Assembly (NCBI GenBank): GCA_964058805.1
Contig: CAXKVV010000013.1
Span: 62,001 to 126,000 of the forward strand
Direction: 5' to 3'
Length of the DNA stretch: 64,000 nt
Source: Schoenoplectus triqueter
Taxonomy: Eukaryota > Streptophyta > Magnoliopsida > Poales > Cyperaceae
The notes beneath the pieces are model-generated. The model had not been told where the DNA came from. It was given only the letters and a program-made list of their open reading frames with translations, and made no database searches. This document shows, piece by piece, positions 33,101-45,424 of this stretch. The position numbers were made by a program, and so were the translations under genes. Each line of letters opens with the position of its first letter. Positions within the stretch are counted from its first letter, which is position 1.

Positions 33101-35159
33101 AAGTAAACTTTTACTAATATTTTGGCTTCAATATTATCAAATAATTTTTCAAAATGTAAAATCCAACACTTTCTTCACTTCAAGAGAGTCATTATATGAA
33201 TTTGATCTAAAATTTGAAACCAACTGCACTACAATGGACCAATGGTCAGAATCAATATGAAGTACCGAAAATAAAATTGATACATTGGACGTTAAACTGA
33301 GAGAAAATTTGGAGCCAACCGAACTATGAAATTGCTAGTCAATTAACAATAATAAAATAAAAAATGTATAAGATGGAGAAAAAAAAGAACATGAAGATAA
33401 TATTTAAAAGGTACTTCTTGTTTTACATCTATTTGGATTTGAATGAGAATAGACACATCTTTTAACCCAAATCACACTCAAAAGTGACTACAAGCGATGT
33501 GCTTGACTGCTTGGACTCATTTGATCTATATGCCTCATCAACCACATTATAAAAATAATATAAGGAGGATAGGTAAAAATTAAAATGTTGACACTTTTAC
33601 TGCTTAGTCCAATGTATTTCGGAAAATATCCTTGTCGTTTGGCAAATCACGTAAACTAAGGTCATGAGTCATCAAATAAGACCCATGCGGAGATGCTTGA
33701 AATCGACCTCCTACCTTAGAATCATTTTGTTTGCTCTGTCATTTTCAACAATTGCATAGCAACTTATACGGAAAATATTCATCATCTTTTTGTCAGTAAT
33801 AGCGAAAAAATTATATGCTAATTCATCATCAATTACTTCATTATTGTACACCCTGCAATAAGATAAATTAGATTTGAACATTTCTTTTCAGAACATTAAA
33901 ACGTACAACTGAGTCATTATTTAGAAAAGAAAAAAAGAATGTATGTTGACCTTTTATCTATTTTCATTTTCTGAAACCAGTGCTATTTGAACAAGTCAGA
34001 TTTACATTCTTACTTTTGATTTTCATTTTTTTCATCATTAGCAGGCCAGTAAATTAAAAAAAATAATGATTTTTGACAAAGAAAATGTTATTGAGATACC
34101 AAAATCAATACAGCATTATTCACGTTGCATGAGTTATTATTTATATTAATGACTTAATTATGCAACTTTCAACTAAGTACCACTAATATGAATAATAGCT
34201 CATTTAATGTGAATAGTTATTATATGTCATTAACGAATAACTAACTAATTTCAAGGTGAATAATAAAGTATACGTCATTTTTATAATGATTTTAGTAGTA
34301 TCAGCTCCCTTTTGACAAACGTAGCAACATATATTGAATGCAACCATTTCTTTGCTTCTTCTTGGAATCTCCCATTTGTTGGCTTATCATTTAGAGATCA
34401 ACCAACCATGTTTCATAAAGTTGCACTAGTGTGGGTTCAAGCTTAATTACCACGTGTTGTCAAGATTTCGTGATATTTGCATGATAGAAATTCATTGCAT
34501 AATTCAACAATTTTAACATGTGGTAGAATGCAAAGAATTGTTTTAAACATGCACTCATCCGTATTGCTTTTGGTAAAACTGTAGAAAACATGAACCATTA
34601 AGAATAAGAGTGATAAAACTGTAATTAGAAATCTACGAATAGTAGTGTGCCACTGGTAGTAGCGCGGAGTAAATGCGATGGCGTATTTAGCAAACACGCT
34701 ACTGACAGTGACGTCTTTGCTAAAAACTGACAACGATTTTAATTTATTATACTATATTAATGATTTTATTATATAATTTATATTATTGATTTTATTATAT
34801 AATTTATTTTATATAGTATTTTTATTATTTAATTTGAGAATAATAAATTATTTGAATTGTGGTAATATACAAATTTGAGACTAATTCTCTCTTATCAAAA
34901 ATTAGATTTATTTTTCCTTTCGTTTTCATTTATATGAGGTTATATATTATTGATATACCAAATAATTACTATTGAATTACAAAAATATAATAAAAAATAT
35001 ACAATCAAGTCTCACACAAGAGATAATAAAGTACTAAATAAGATAAACAATTAAGTCATAATAAAATACAAAATAAAAAGTAAACACATTGTATCGGTGA
35101 GCTGATTAAATTTTTTTTATCATTTGCATTTACTAAGTTATAAAATAAATAACTAATCA
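30148..35159. other. Five-kilobase intergenic region, no gene supported
   Basis: AT-rich throughout. A TATATATACT box near 32322 is followed by a direct repeat (AAGTCGCAAGTCGCAAG at about 32372-32388) and a donor-like GTGCAG, but no open frame follows. A 96-codon open frame on the minus strand (34443-34733) has no recognisable domain. AT tracts lie at 32043-32060. The region may hold old transposon debris too degraded to classify by eye. Confidence 0.5.
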
Positions 35160-37108
35160 CGTCATGTGTATATCGACGTGATGGAACAACATCACGATGC
35201 TCCTGACCAAGAGCAAGTGGGATGAAATCCCCCGTCTGTGCAGGCTCTGCAGCATCCCGAATATGCGATGACTCTCTAGGTCTTGATGGAAAACCATACT
35301 GGCTAGGATTATTATGTTGTCCATACAGCAGAGGGGTACTGCTACTCGTACTGTTGAGGTGGCTGTAAAGGATCCATCGGTATATGCTGGATCTGCGAGA
35401 AATATGGAGTCCCGAATAGATCTGAGAACTGCGTACCCGACGAATCAGGAATATTTTAAAATTAGTTCAAGTTATTAAAATTACATTGTTTATATTTTAA
35501 ATTTTAAAATTAAGTTATAATACTTACGCCGCCGAGGATAGTCATAAAATCGACATTCTCATAGGGGAAGTGTGAGGGATGCGGAGTCAGTGGAGCCTTT
35601 GAATCACCCGTCGAATCCGAAATAGTATCAATATCCATGGGTAATCTTGTCACATGTAGAAGCCCGTCCATCTTATGAGGCATGTTTGCATTCTCAAAAT
35701 CCCCCTTGCACTTTGAGATCATAATCTTGTCAAACTGCCTTCATCCATTAGTGACCACCCATCAGGCCGCCTTCAGTGCTTTCTTGGTAACCCTAACGAT
35801 CTATTTATTACACATTAATTACACATATATTACCAATTAATATATATAAATTTGAGTATACCACATCAGGGATCTCCGCTGCCGCCGATGGTACAAGAGG
35901 TATTGTATCACCCGACTCAAGTGGTATGTGAGGTACGTGAGAAAAATATCCCACATCAGGGATCTCCGTAGACATCAAACCACCGTCGATATCTCCCATA
36001 GTCCTCCGCATTCCACTATTCTTCATCCGGATCTCGTGGAGGCAACTCATCCTATATGTCCACATACGTCTAATGGTATTGTCTCCAGTTGGTATTTTTT
36101 CTTGAACCCAAGCAACGAACAATCTTTGATACTCCTCCATAAATGGCTCTAAAAATAGTTAGTAATAAGAAATAATAAGCAGAAAAATTATATTTTTTTA
36201 GTGTATATGATATAATATCTTGGAAAATGGAGGCGGTACCGACTGAAGTAAGCCGAAATGTCTTCTCACTCGCTCTGAATAGTACCTCAAAAAGTAAATA
36301 AGTGGAGGCCGATAAGTGTACGAGTCCATATAGTCATCTACCAACATCGGCAATAAGTGATGTACGTACGACCACAAATTGACAAGCATGTGAGGCATTA
36401 ACAATTGATCTCTCACGTACTTCACACCAATATTAACAACTTATCAGCTCAAATTATGACTAGTGATTATACATATTTTTTCATTGATTGATTTAATTCT
36501 AGAAATAAATTTTTACCTACTAAAAGGCGTACAACTGTCGCGGTTCGGTGTACCCTAATCGTTGAATATGGCCGTCTTTGAGGCAGGTAATGGACGAGCT
36601 GAGGCAAACGCGTACAGCTCCACAGCATCAACAAAAGTCACGAACCACCAATGCTCCTAGTCAATCTATGACATGCCACATCAATGCGCCAATATAGATA
36701 ACCAAGTACTGCAGCACCCCAATTTTTTCTTCTTCGGATTACAAATTATCATGCAAATTAAATATTAGTACTAAAAATTACTTAATTATGAATGATAAAT
36801 TATTTTATAACACTTACTATCAAAATCGGTAGAAGAAACACTAGTAACGAGTCTCCACTATTATCAGGAACATGATAGATTTCACCAACTCTAGAGTAAA
36901 ACTGACCGCATATCGATCAAGACCCTGATGATCGTCAACCTCTAGAGCGCTGATCAAAATGGAAACGTAACTCTTGAAGGGAAATAAAATGTATATCAAA
37001 TTTTATATTTAGTTTAATCATAAATTGTGAACAAACAAATACTGAAGTTAATGTAAAGTCTAATCAATTACCTCTCATCATTACATAATGTTGATATATC
37101 ATCCTACC

Positions 37109-37515
37109 TAGTATATTAAAATACAGTTTCATGCAGCGCATATGCGTGTGTGGACACTCACCTATGACCAACTTCATATGTGGACCGCATATTCATCTAA
37201 CCATAGAAAATCTGAAAAATTCATGATCCCATATGCGTTGCCATAATTTTTTTCGCCACAGAAAATCTAGAAAAATGAAAATGCGTCGCTGATGGGCATT
37301 GAACCCATGCTTTGGGGCTGGGAGAAAGGTGAACTTCCACTGCGCCAAATCATTATTGGTGTTGCTTTATTGAATATATTAATTATATATAAGTTATACA
37401 TTCATTTTTAAAGATATAAACCACATATATATATCCATATATACGGCCGCATGCCACATATGCATTATGCAGGACCTCTCCGCATGCATATTCAAATATA
37501 TATTTTAAAACCTTG
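37109..37515. mobile_element. hAT-like MITE, copy 2, with nested tRNA-like sequence
   Basis: Same family as 7402-7770: the right end read in reverse is CAAGGTTTTAAAATATA, and the left end is TAGTATATTAAAATACAG. Subterminal CATATGCG motifs are shared. Perfect 8-bp duplication ATCCTACC at 37101-37108 and 37516-37523. The mirror pseudogene copy has the empty site at about 38265-38285 (ATTTAGGTAGTATGATATAT). A SINE-like insert lies inside at 37283-37362. Confidence 0.85.
37283..37362 (-). repeat. tRNA-derived SINE-like fragment
   Basis: On the minus strand TGGCGCAGTGG fits the pol III A box and GGTTCAATGCC fits the B box, 33 bp apart. The rest does not fold as a tRNA, so it is more likely a SINE head than a tRNA gene. 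No poly-A tail or target duplication was identified. Confidence 0.5.
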
Positions 37516-37949
37516 ATCCTACCCAAATAACTAACAGATATATACCGAGAAATCTTCGTCAGTGTACCTAATCACCGGCTCACCAATCGTGGATACACCC
37601 TAAAGACATGTGACGTCCTAAAATTTTTTTTCATTACTATATACTTTTTTATTAAAGTCACAGTCATCTCGCAAAAATTGAAGTGAAACGTGTGAGTTTC
37701 TGGTCTCCAAAACTCTATTAATGCGCTCAATAAATCCGTATCAATTTTCAAGTTATGGACATTCGCTTCATGAACAAAGGGAAGTACATTATATTTCAAA
37801 AAAAAAAATATAAATAAAATACATATATATGAGGATATAATTATGAAATTAAAATTACAGAGAGATAGTAATGTCATTTATTTCGGCACTCACCGTCCGA
37901 CGATACTATACATCTCACATATTCATAATATGTTGTAAGGTATGAGATT

Positions 37950-39470
37950 TTTTCATCTTGTCAAACTGTGTGAGATATATGTTCAAGAACCGAAGGCCCA
38001 TAACTTGAAGATTGATACAAGTTTATTGAGCTCATTAATATAGTTTTGGAGGCCAGAAACTCACATGTTTCACTTCAATTTTGGCAAGATGACCCTCTAG
38101 AGGTAAATAGTCAATTATTATTAATTTTATTATAGTATTATAAAAGACTTTATAGTAATGAAAATACTTTTTCAGGACGTCGCATGTCTGTGGGGTGTAT
38201 CCACGATTGGTGAGCCGGTGAACAGATACACTGACGGAGATTTCTTGGCATATATCCGTTAGTTATTTAGGTAGTATGATATATCAGCATTCTGTAAGGT
38301 TGAGAGATAATTTGATTAGACTTTACATGAATTTCATTATTTATTGTTCACAAATTGTGATTAAACAGAATATAAAATTTATATATGTTCTATTTTCGTT
38401 CGAGAGTTACGGTCCCACTTTGATCACGCTCTAAAAGCTGACGATCATCAGGTCTTGATCGATATGCGATCGGTTTTGCTCTGAAATTGGCAGAGTCTAT
38501 CATGTTCCCCGACAATAGTGAAGAATCTTTACCAGCGTTTTTTCTGCCGATTTTGATAGTAAGTGTTATAAATAATTTATCTTTCATAGTTAAATAATTT
38601 TTAGTACTAATATTTAATTTACAGGATGATTTACAATCCGATAAAGAAAAAAATTAGGGTGCTACAATACTTAGTTATTTATATTGGCGTCTTGATGTGG
38701 CGTGCCAGGAATTGACCAGGAGCATTAGTGGTCCGTGATTTTTATTAATATTGTGGAGCTGGATGCGTTTGCCCCTAGCTCATCCATTACCCACCTCAGA
38801 GATTGTCGTCTTCAACGATTAGGGTACATTGGACCGTGATAGTTGTGCGCCTTTTGGTAGGTAAAAATTTATTTATAGAATTAAATCAATCAATGAAAAT
38901 ATATGTGTAATCATTAATCATAATTTGAGTTTGTAATATGAAATTGACACTTGATAAGATCAAATACCATAATTTGTCGCACGTCGGCGTGAACTACGTG
39001 AGAGATCAGTTTTTGATGTTGCCTGACACACTTGTCAATTGGAGGCCGTACAAGTCGGTACGCCACTTATTGCTGACGTTGGTAGATGGCTATGTGGACA
39101 CGTACACTTGTCGACTTCCACTTATTTACTTTTCGGTAGTGGAGTGGTACTATCTGGAGCGAATAATGCGATAATTCGGCTTACTTCAGTTGGTACTGCC
39201 TCCATTTCTCGAGATATTCTATCATATACACTAAATTTTTTTTGCTTATTATTTCTTATAACTAACTATTTTTATAGCCATTTATGGAGCAGCAGCAGAG
39301 ATTGTTCGCGCTTGGGTTCAAAAAAAAAAAAGAATACCAACTGGAGACAATACCATCAGGAGTATGTGAGACAAATGAGATGAGTTACCTCCACGAGACT
39401 CAGATGAAGAAGTGTGAAATGCGGAGGACTATGAGAGGTATAGTAAAAAATATATTTATGATATTTTAAT
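37950..39470 (+). pseudogene. Plant mobile domain (MAIN-like) pseudogene, plus copy
   Basis: The plus strand shows HNLKIDTSLLSSLI-FWRPET (about 38005-38060), DVACLWGVSTIGEPVNRYTD (38173-38230), DRYAIGFALKLAESIMFPDN (about 38457-38515), NYVRDQFLMLP (38991 on), CRLPLIYFSVVEWYYLERIM (39108-39170) and MSYLHETQMKKCEMRRTM (39380-39435). Homology to the plant mobile domain is clear (family pattern ...PLI.FEIVEWH...RV.RQFG). Several in-frame stops and frame changes show it is dead. It mirrors the minus-strand copy at 35160-37900 across a centre near 37900-37960. The C-terminal tail of the minus copy is missing here. Confidence 0.8.
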
Positions 39471-41447
39471 ATGTATAATTTATTAAGTATAAACCAAAAA
39501 ATTTTCAATAGAAAAAAATAGTTTAGATAGGTTTAATTAACTATACTGGAATTATAACTCGAGTTTCATTCTAACAATATAGTTCTCAAATAAATAATAA
39601 ATAATATAAAATTTAAAATATATTTAATAAAATTTTATGTTAAAGAAAATTTAGACACAATATCTAAATGCTAAGTAGTATAATAATTATAATAAATAAT
39701 AATATAATTAAACACATAATAATCTAAAACTAATCATCATATAAAAAGTTGAATCATTTTAAGAGTTAAATTTCACCTTAAATATATTATACACATATTC
39801 AAAAATAAACAAAAACTCATTTTAAAAAATAAACAGCAGAGACTAAATAAATTGGATCGGTGGGCTGTAGATCTTTACAAAAGAATTCATTAGGGGGATT
39901 CTATATTTTACAAAAAGAAAAACAAATGTCGTTGCTTGGGGAAGGATTTTCAAAATCAATTGATTGGCTCCCTAAAGCATTTATTCTCCAAATCTATGCC
40001 CCTTGTGTATTCTGGAAACTTATATATTTTATTATGCAATAGACTATTATGATTTTTATTTATTTTTACTTCGGACCAAAGTATGATTGCTTCAAATTAT
40101 GTCTTTTCGGTTGAAAATATAGATTTAAATTGCTCAATAAATTTTGCCTACGAATATCATATAAGATACCATAATTTTTTTTGCAGTTATTTTAAACTAT
40201 TGTATTGTCTAATATAAGTATGTATAATCTATATTGTGAATTCTTGTTTTGTAGGCCTTGAGCTTATATTTTTTTTATAGACCTTCCACAAGATTGATAA
40301 ATGACATGTTGAGACAGACAGTAATGGGCCTAAGTCGGCTTCATAATGGGCCTATTATGCAGAGTCGGCTTCATAATGGGCCTAAGTCGAGATTAGACAT
40401 AATGTTATTGGGCCCTATCAGTAAGATTTTCAAAATGACTCTAAATAATTATAACATAAATTAGTTTTGAGAAGGATTGACAATGATTTATTTTAACAAT
40501 CTTGACAATGAACTTCTAAATAAATAAATATAAAAAAAATTAAAAATAAAAAAAGTTTATAGATGGGTTCTTCCTTTAGATTGATGATCATTCAAATTTC
40601 ATGTAATTTAATTATCATTTGATAGTCCATCAAAAACCGTTAAATTGAAACCGTTACAAATTATATGAAAATTTGATGGTCTTTGATGGATTATGAAACG
40701 AAACACATGATGCACGTGTTTAGAAATCAAATGAAATGAAATTTTGATCGATATGTTTATAAATTTGTAATAGGCAAATCAATATGTTTAGAAATCAGTT
40801 CCATGAAACTTTTCGACACCGGGCCCCAAAATTATTTAAAATTTAGAACAGTATATTTGTTAACATTCTATTTTAATCAGCCCAATAATAATGATTTTAA
40901 GGTTTATAATGACTTGTCTTTCTATTGATTAAAATTAATCATCTACTCGGCATTGGTTTTCATAATGTAGTAAACAAAGTACTTAGTTAGATTGAGTTTT
41001 TAATTTTATAATTCAGACAAATTCAGTTTGGCACTATTATCGTGATTTTGATTAAAAGTTATGTCGCTTAACATTTAACAACCAGAAATTGAGCTAGCAC
41101 ATAATCCTTACAAAATTCCAAGATTATACAAAACTATTTAATTTTTTTTTCCGAAGCAAGTGCGTCATAGATTATCTGCAATACATATCTTCTATAAATT
41201 TAATTTGGTTTGTTCTTATTTTTAGTCATTTTATTTCTCGCTTGTGTAACAAAATTACCAAACCAAACAACTTACCTGCAATAGTAGAGGTCAAAATAAG
41301 CAGTTGGGAGCTTCATCCAAAATTGTGGAGGTCAAAATAAAAAAATATTATAATTATAATATAAAATATTATAAATATTTAATAGATATATTAATCTTTA
41401 TAACTTTTGAAGGGGTAATGCCCTTCTGGCTCCCGATCTTCACTTAA
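39471..41447. other. Intergenic, no gene seen
   Basis: AT-rich. A small direct repeat (AGTCGGCTTCATAATGGGCC at about 40333 and 40362) and a partial MITE at 40472-40690 are present. Open frames at 39860 and 40258 show no family resemblance. Confidence 0.5.
40472..40690. repeat. Partial MITE related to 42929-43261
   Basis: It shares ATTGACAATG, TCTAAATAAATAAATATAAA, TTCAAATTTCATGTAATTT and TATCATTTGATAGTCCATCA in the same order as the complete copy, but the right arm is diverged or lost. A more distant relative may lie at about 21050-21210. Confidence 0.55.
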
Positions 41448-42755
41448 GGGTATGTTTGACACTTAGTGGAATAACAAAAAGTTAAAATAGAATAGCTATT
41501 TTGACGAATTAATTTGCCAAGCGAATTATAGACTAAGTAGAAGAGTTCGGAAGAGTGCTAATCCAGTATATCAAGTTATTGGTGGTATACCAGATTAGCT
41601 CTTGTCGGAATAGCGATTATTGTTTGATTATGTTGTATTATATTATGATTATGATTTATTATTAAATTATTATTATGATTATGATTTAATATTATATTAA
41701 TATTATGATGATTATTTATTATTATTATTATTATTATATTATAATAATAATAATTATTATTATTATATTAACATCACTATTAGTATTATTATTATATGTT
41801 AAATTTTATTATTTATTATTATTATATTATTATAATTATTATTACTTATTATTATTATTATTTTATTATGATTATATTATATTATATTACACTATATTAT
41901 TATATTATGATTATATTATAATTATATTATTATGATTTTAATTTATAATAATTATGATTTTAGTATTGTATTATTATATTCTTATTATAAATATGATTAT
42001 ATTATTATAATAATATTATGATTATGATTATTTATTATAATTATTATAATTATGATTATTTATGATTACTATATTATATTATTATGATTATGATTATAAT
42101 TTTATTATTATTATTATATTATGATTATGACTATGATTATTATTACTTACTATTATGATTATTTTATTATTATTATTATTATTATTTAATATTATATTAT
42201 TATATTATGATTATAGTTATGATTATATTATAATTATATTATTATTATTATTATTATTTTATGATTATGATATAATTATATTATTATTATTGTAATTATT
42301 GATTATTATTATATTATGATTATAATTACAAATTTTTTATTATATTATTATGATTACGACTATGATTATTATTATCATGATAATGATTATTATTTGATTA
42401 TGTTGTATTATATTATTATATTATGATTTTAGTATGATTATATTATTAGAAGTAAAATTATTTATTATTATATTATTATGATTATAATTATAATTTATTA
42501 TTATTATATTATTATATTATTATATTATTATCATTATTTTAGTATTATTATATTATTATTTTACTATTATTATCATCATCATCATTGTTAGTATCATAAT
42601 TATTCATATTTTAACTATTCTGATTAATAACTGCCAAATGATATTTTCACTCTTCCGAATAGTCAAGAATACCACTCTTCCAAAAATATACTATTCTATC
42701 ACTCTTCCAAAATTATCACTCTTCCATCGCTATTCCTTGATTTGCCATACGAACC
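41448..42755. repeat. Inverted-end element expanded by an ATT-rich microsatellite
   Basis: Flanking parts look like two ends of one element: GGGTATGTTTGACAC then GTGGAATA at the left, and the reverse complement of the right end GGTTCGTATGGCAAATC then AAGGAATAGC. Between them about 980 bp (41617-42600) consist almost only of ATT/TTA/ATG triplets and variants. The right part also has CACTCTTCC repeated four times between 42648 and 42725, and CGGAAGAGTG occurs inverted at the left. The long Tyr/Ile open frame here is a by-product of the triplets. Element class not known. Confidence 0.6.
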
Positions 42756-42928
42756 AGTTTATAAATTTATTCAAACAACATTAAAACCCACCAACTAGTA
42801 GTGGTATATATGTGTGTTTAGTGTGTTTAAAAGGACATCAATGCTTGTTTCATTTAATGAAAGTTATTAAATTAAGACCATTTTCTATGAAACCATAATC
42901 AAAGAAAGTGTATATACATGATAGAGAA

Positions 42929-43261
42929 GGGATCAGTTGACAATGGACCTCTAAATAAATATAAAAAAAATTAAAAGAAAAAAAGTTTATAAATGTGTTT
43001 TTCTACCTTTAAATTGATGATAATTCAAATTTCATGTAATTTCATTATCATTTGATAGTCCATCAAATAAATTGCATGAAAATTTAATGATCTTTGATGG
43101 ACTATCAAACGATAATGAAATTGCATAAAATTTGAACGATCATCAATTTAATGGTAGAAGAACACATCTATAAATTTTTTTCCCATTTTTAAAATTTTTT
43201 TATATTTAATTAGAAGTCCATTGTCAAGATTATCAAAATAATCCATTGTCAATGTATCCCC
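42929..43261. repeat. Foldback MITE
   Basis: 333-bp palindrome: GGGATCAGTTGACAATGGAC at the left and GGGGATACATTGACAATGG read from the right, both followed by AAATATAAAAAAAATT-like and TTCAAATTTCATGTAATTTC-like blocks. The centre has TTTGATAGTCCATCAAA. No unambiguous target duplication. Confidence 0.7.
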
Positions 43262-43832
43262 ACTCTATATAATATATGTCTGTTCTGTTCATAAAACTGT
43301 TATGCAAAACCTCCCGGTGTTTCCGGAGGCTTCAAATATATTTTAACGGCCAGGATCAAGCGATCCCTAAATCGAGTCCTCTGATCAAGTACCACTCTAA
43401 ACGGCGCAGTTCTCCATATTGTTCTCTCCAGATAGCACAAATTGGACATGTCCTTGTCGGCAGGAAGAGAACGCTCTTTCGGAACAGGAACTCTCCGTTT
43501 AGCTTTCTCAAAACAGAGGATCAGTAGATGTTATTTACCTGGGCGGCATTTGAAATTCAAAATCGTCCCCACTCACTAGACGTTAGTCCGTGATGTATTT
43601 AATTGTTCATCTACTCCGGGACCATCGATCCGAACTTTTACATAGTCACTGCCGCGGGACCTATACGGTGGAAATTTTGTAGTCCAAGAGCAGCTGACGC
43701 TGGTAATCACGCACGCTCTCCTAATTTTTCTCCCCACTGATCGATCTCCTTCCAACCTTCCCATCCCCATTTCTCCAAGAACTCCAGTAACTGTTTCTCT
43801 CCTCTCCATCGCCAACCACCTCATCCTCTCCA
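43262..43832 (+). promoter_or_regulatory. Promoter and leader of the DUF936 gene
   Basis: TATATAATATA near 43266-43276 and a CT-rich leader (about 43720-43832, CTCTCCTCTCCATCGCC) directly before the ATG. An 83-codon open frame at 43276-43527 has no recognised domain and is not called. Confidence 0.4.
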
Positions 43833-45390
43833 ATGGCGTCGCTCACGCCGGGAGTCCTCCTCAAGCTCCTCCAGTCAATGGACACCGACACCAAAGTAAC
43901 TGGGGAGCATCGTTCTGCCGTGCTCCAAGTGATCGGGATCGTTCCTGCTCTAACCGCCTCAACAGCCGATGATCTCTGGCCATCCCACGGCTTCTATCTA
44001 CAACTGTCCGACTCTGTCCATTCAACTTATGTTTCCCTCTCCAGTCATGACGCTGACTCCATTCTCTCCAGTCGGGCACAACTAGGGCAACTAGTTCATG
44101 TAGACCGCCTCATCTCCTCCACTCCAGTCCCCAAAGCTGAGGGTCTCCGTCCAGTTTCCTCCTCCCGGCCTCACCCATTTATTGGGTCGCCGGAACAGTT
44201 GGTTGTTCACTCTTCACCCACTCGACCCGGGTTTGTAATCCAACCTGCCTCGCCTACTCGCCAAGCTCCGCCATTGCTACCTTCTTCCAATTCAAAGCGT
44301 ATGGTTTTTGAGCCCAAAGAAAATCTGATTACACCAAAACTTGAGAAGGAGAAGGGTCCAGTACGGAGAAGGTCCAATTCGCCGGCACCCGGCAAAATTT
44401 TGACATCAAATTCAAATTCGACCAATTTAAATGCCAATTCCAAAAGATCAGCTTCACCTGCTGTTAGATCAGTGTCACCAGTTCCATCCAAGTGTGTTGT
44501 ACCAAGTTTGGTTGCGGCCAAGGAGGAGAATAGAAGAATTGCAAAAGAACCAGCGATTGTGGTACCATCCCGGTACCGTCAACCATCACCTGTTTCTAGA
44601 AGAGGGGCTGCATCACCAGCTGCCAGGCGTGCATCTCTTTCACCAGGAAAAAGGTCAATAGTATTCCTTGTAAATAATATTATTGGTTCTACAGATAATC
44701 TTTGATAAGCACATTTAAAATCAAGAACCACAGTTGGGTCAGTTATGTTTTTGATTATTTTTGTTGGGTCCATGTCCTCAGTATATCTGAGTGCACTACC
44801 ATTTATGTACTGGCATAGGGTGTATATGGCAGTCATTGAAGCAAAATTTTGTGCAGGTTATCAGGTGCGATTAAAATGTCACCAGCACCAGCAGCTGATG
44901 GCATGGGAAAGAAAAGGGTTGGATTGATAGTAGCAGGTATACCTAAGGTGTCAGATGCAATCCTGGGCTCAGCAAAGCCGATCCGCAAGAGCTGGGATGA
45001 CTCATCCATTGGCTCAGTTATTTCCCTAGAAGGGAAGGAGAAGGCAGAAGGAGGCAGGAGCAAGGTTACCAGAGAGACCATTTTAAGAACTCAGGTATTT
45101 CTTCATATCCATTGGCTCCATTATTTGCTTATAGTTGTTTGATGAGTTATTAGGAGTAAGGATTAACAGTACTACTATTTAGCTGTTTTGCAAAAAGCAC
45201 TGTTGTCAAATGTACTCTGATCTTTAATATTACCTGACCAAATTGCTTCAAATTAGCCTGAACCACAATATGTGTACCACCTTGAGTTTAGTTTTATTTG
45301 GACTCGGATAAAATAATGACCTTTCAGAGTTTGGGATAACTGTTATTTGACAATATTCATCTAATACCTTTTTACTGAGATACTAGTCCA

Positions 45391-45424
<34 letters not shown>

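Larger units (their letters stand above)
35160..37900 (-). pseudogene. Plant mobile domain (MAIN-like) pseudogene, minus copy
   Basis: Read on the minus strand, fragments follow plant-mobile-domain order: LLSALIEFWRPETHTFHFNF (about 37740-37650), then GVSTIGEPV after DVACL, a degraded GLDRYAVSF-like region (about 36960-36850), the block near 36730-36520, KYVRDQLLMPH and RPPLIYFLRYYSERVRRHFG (36425-36230), EEYQRLFVAWVQEKIPTGDN (36140 down) and a variable tail to about 35160. Such domains occur in transposon-derived plant proteins. Stops, indels and an inserted hAT-like MITE (37109-37515) destroy the frame. A mirror copy starts at about 37950 on the plus strand. Confidence 0.8.

Noticed and set aside
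34443..34733. 96-codon open frame on the minus strand
   Set aside because: No domain or conserved pattern, AT-rich surroundings and no splice or promoter context; possibly transposon debris.
37283..37362. Possible tRNA gene (A and B boxes on the minus strand)
   Set aside because: The sequence does not give a cloverleaf with acceptor pairing; interpreted as a SINE-like remnant instead.
41705..41935. 76-codon open frame rich in Tyr and Ile
   Set aside because: It is produced by ATT/TAT triplet repeats and has no start context or composition of a gene.
43276..43527. 83-codon open frame before the DUF936 gene
   Set aside because: Lies in the likely promoter and leader and shows no recognisable protein family.
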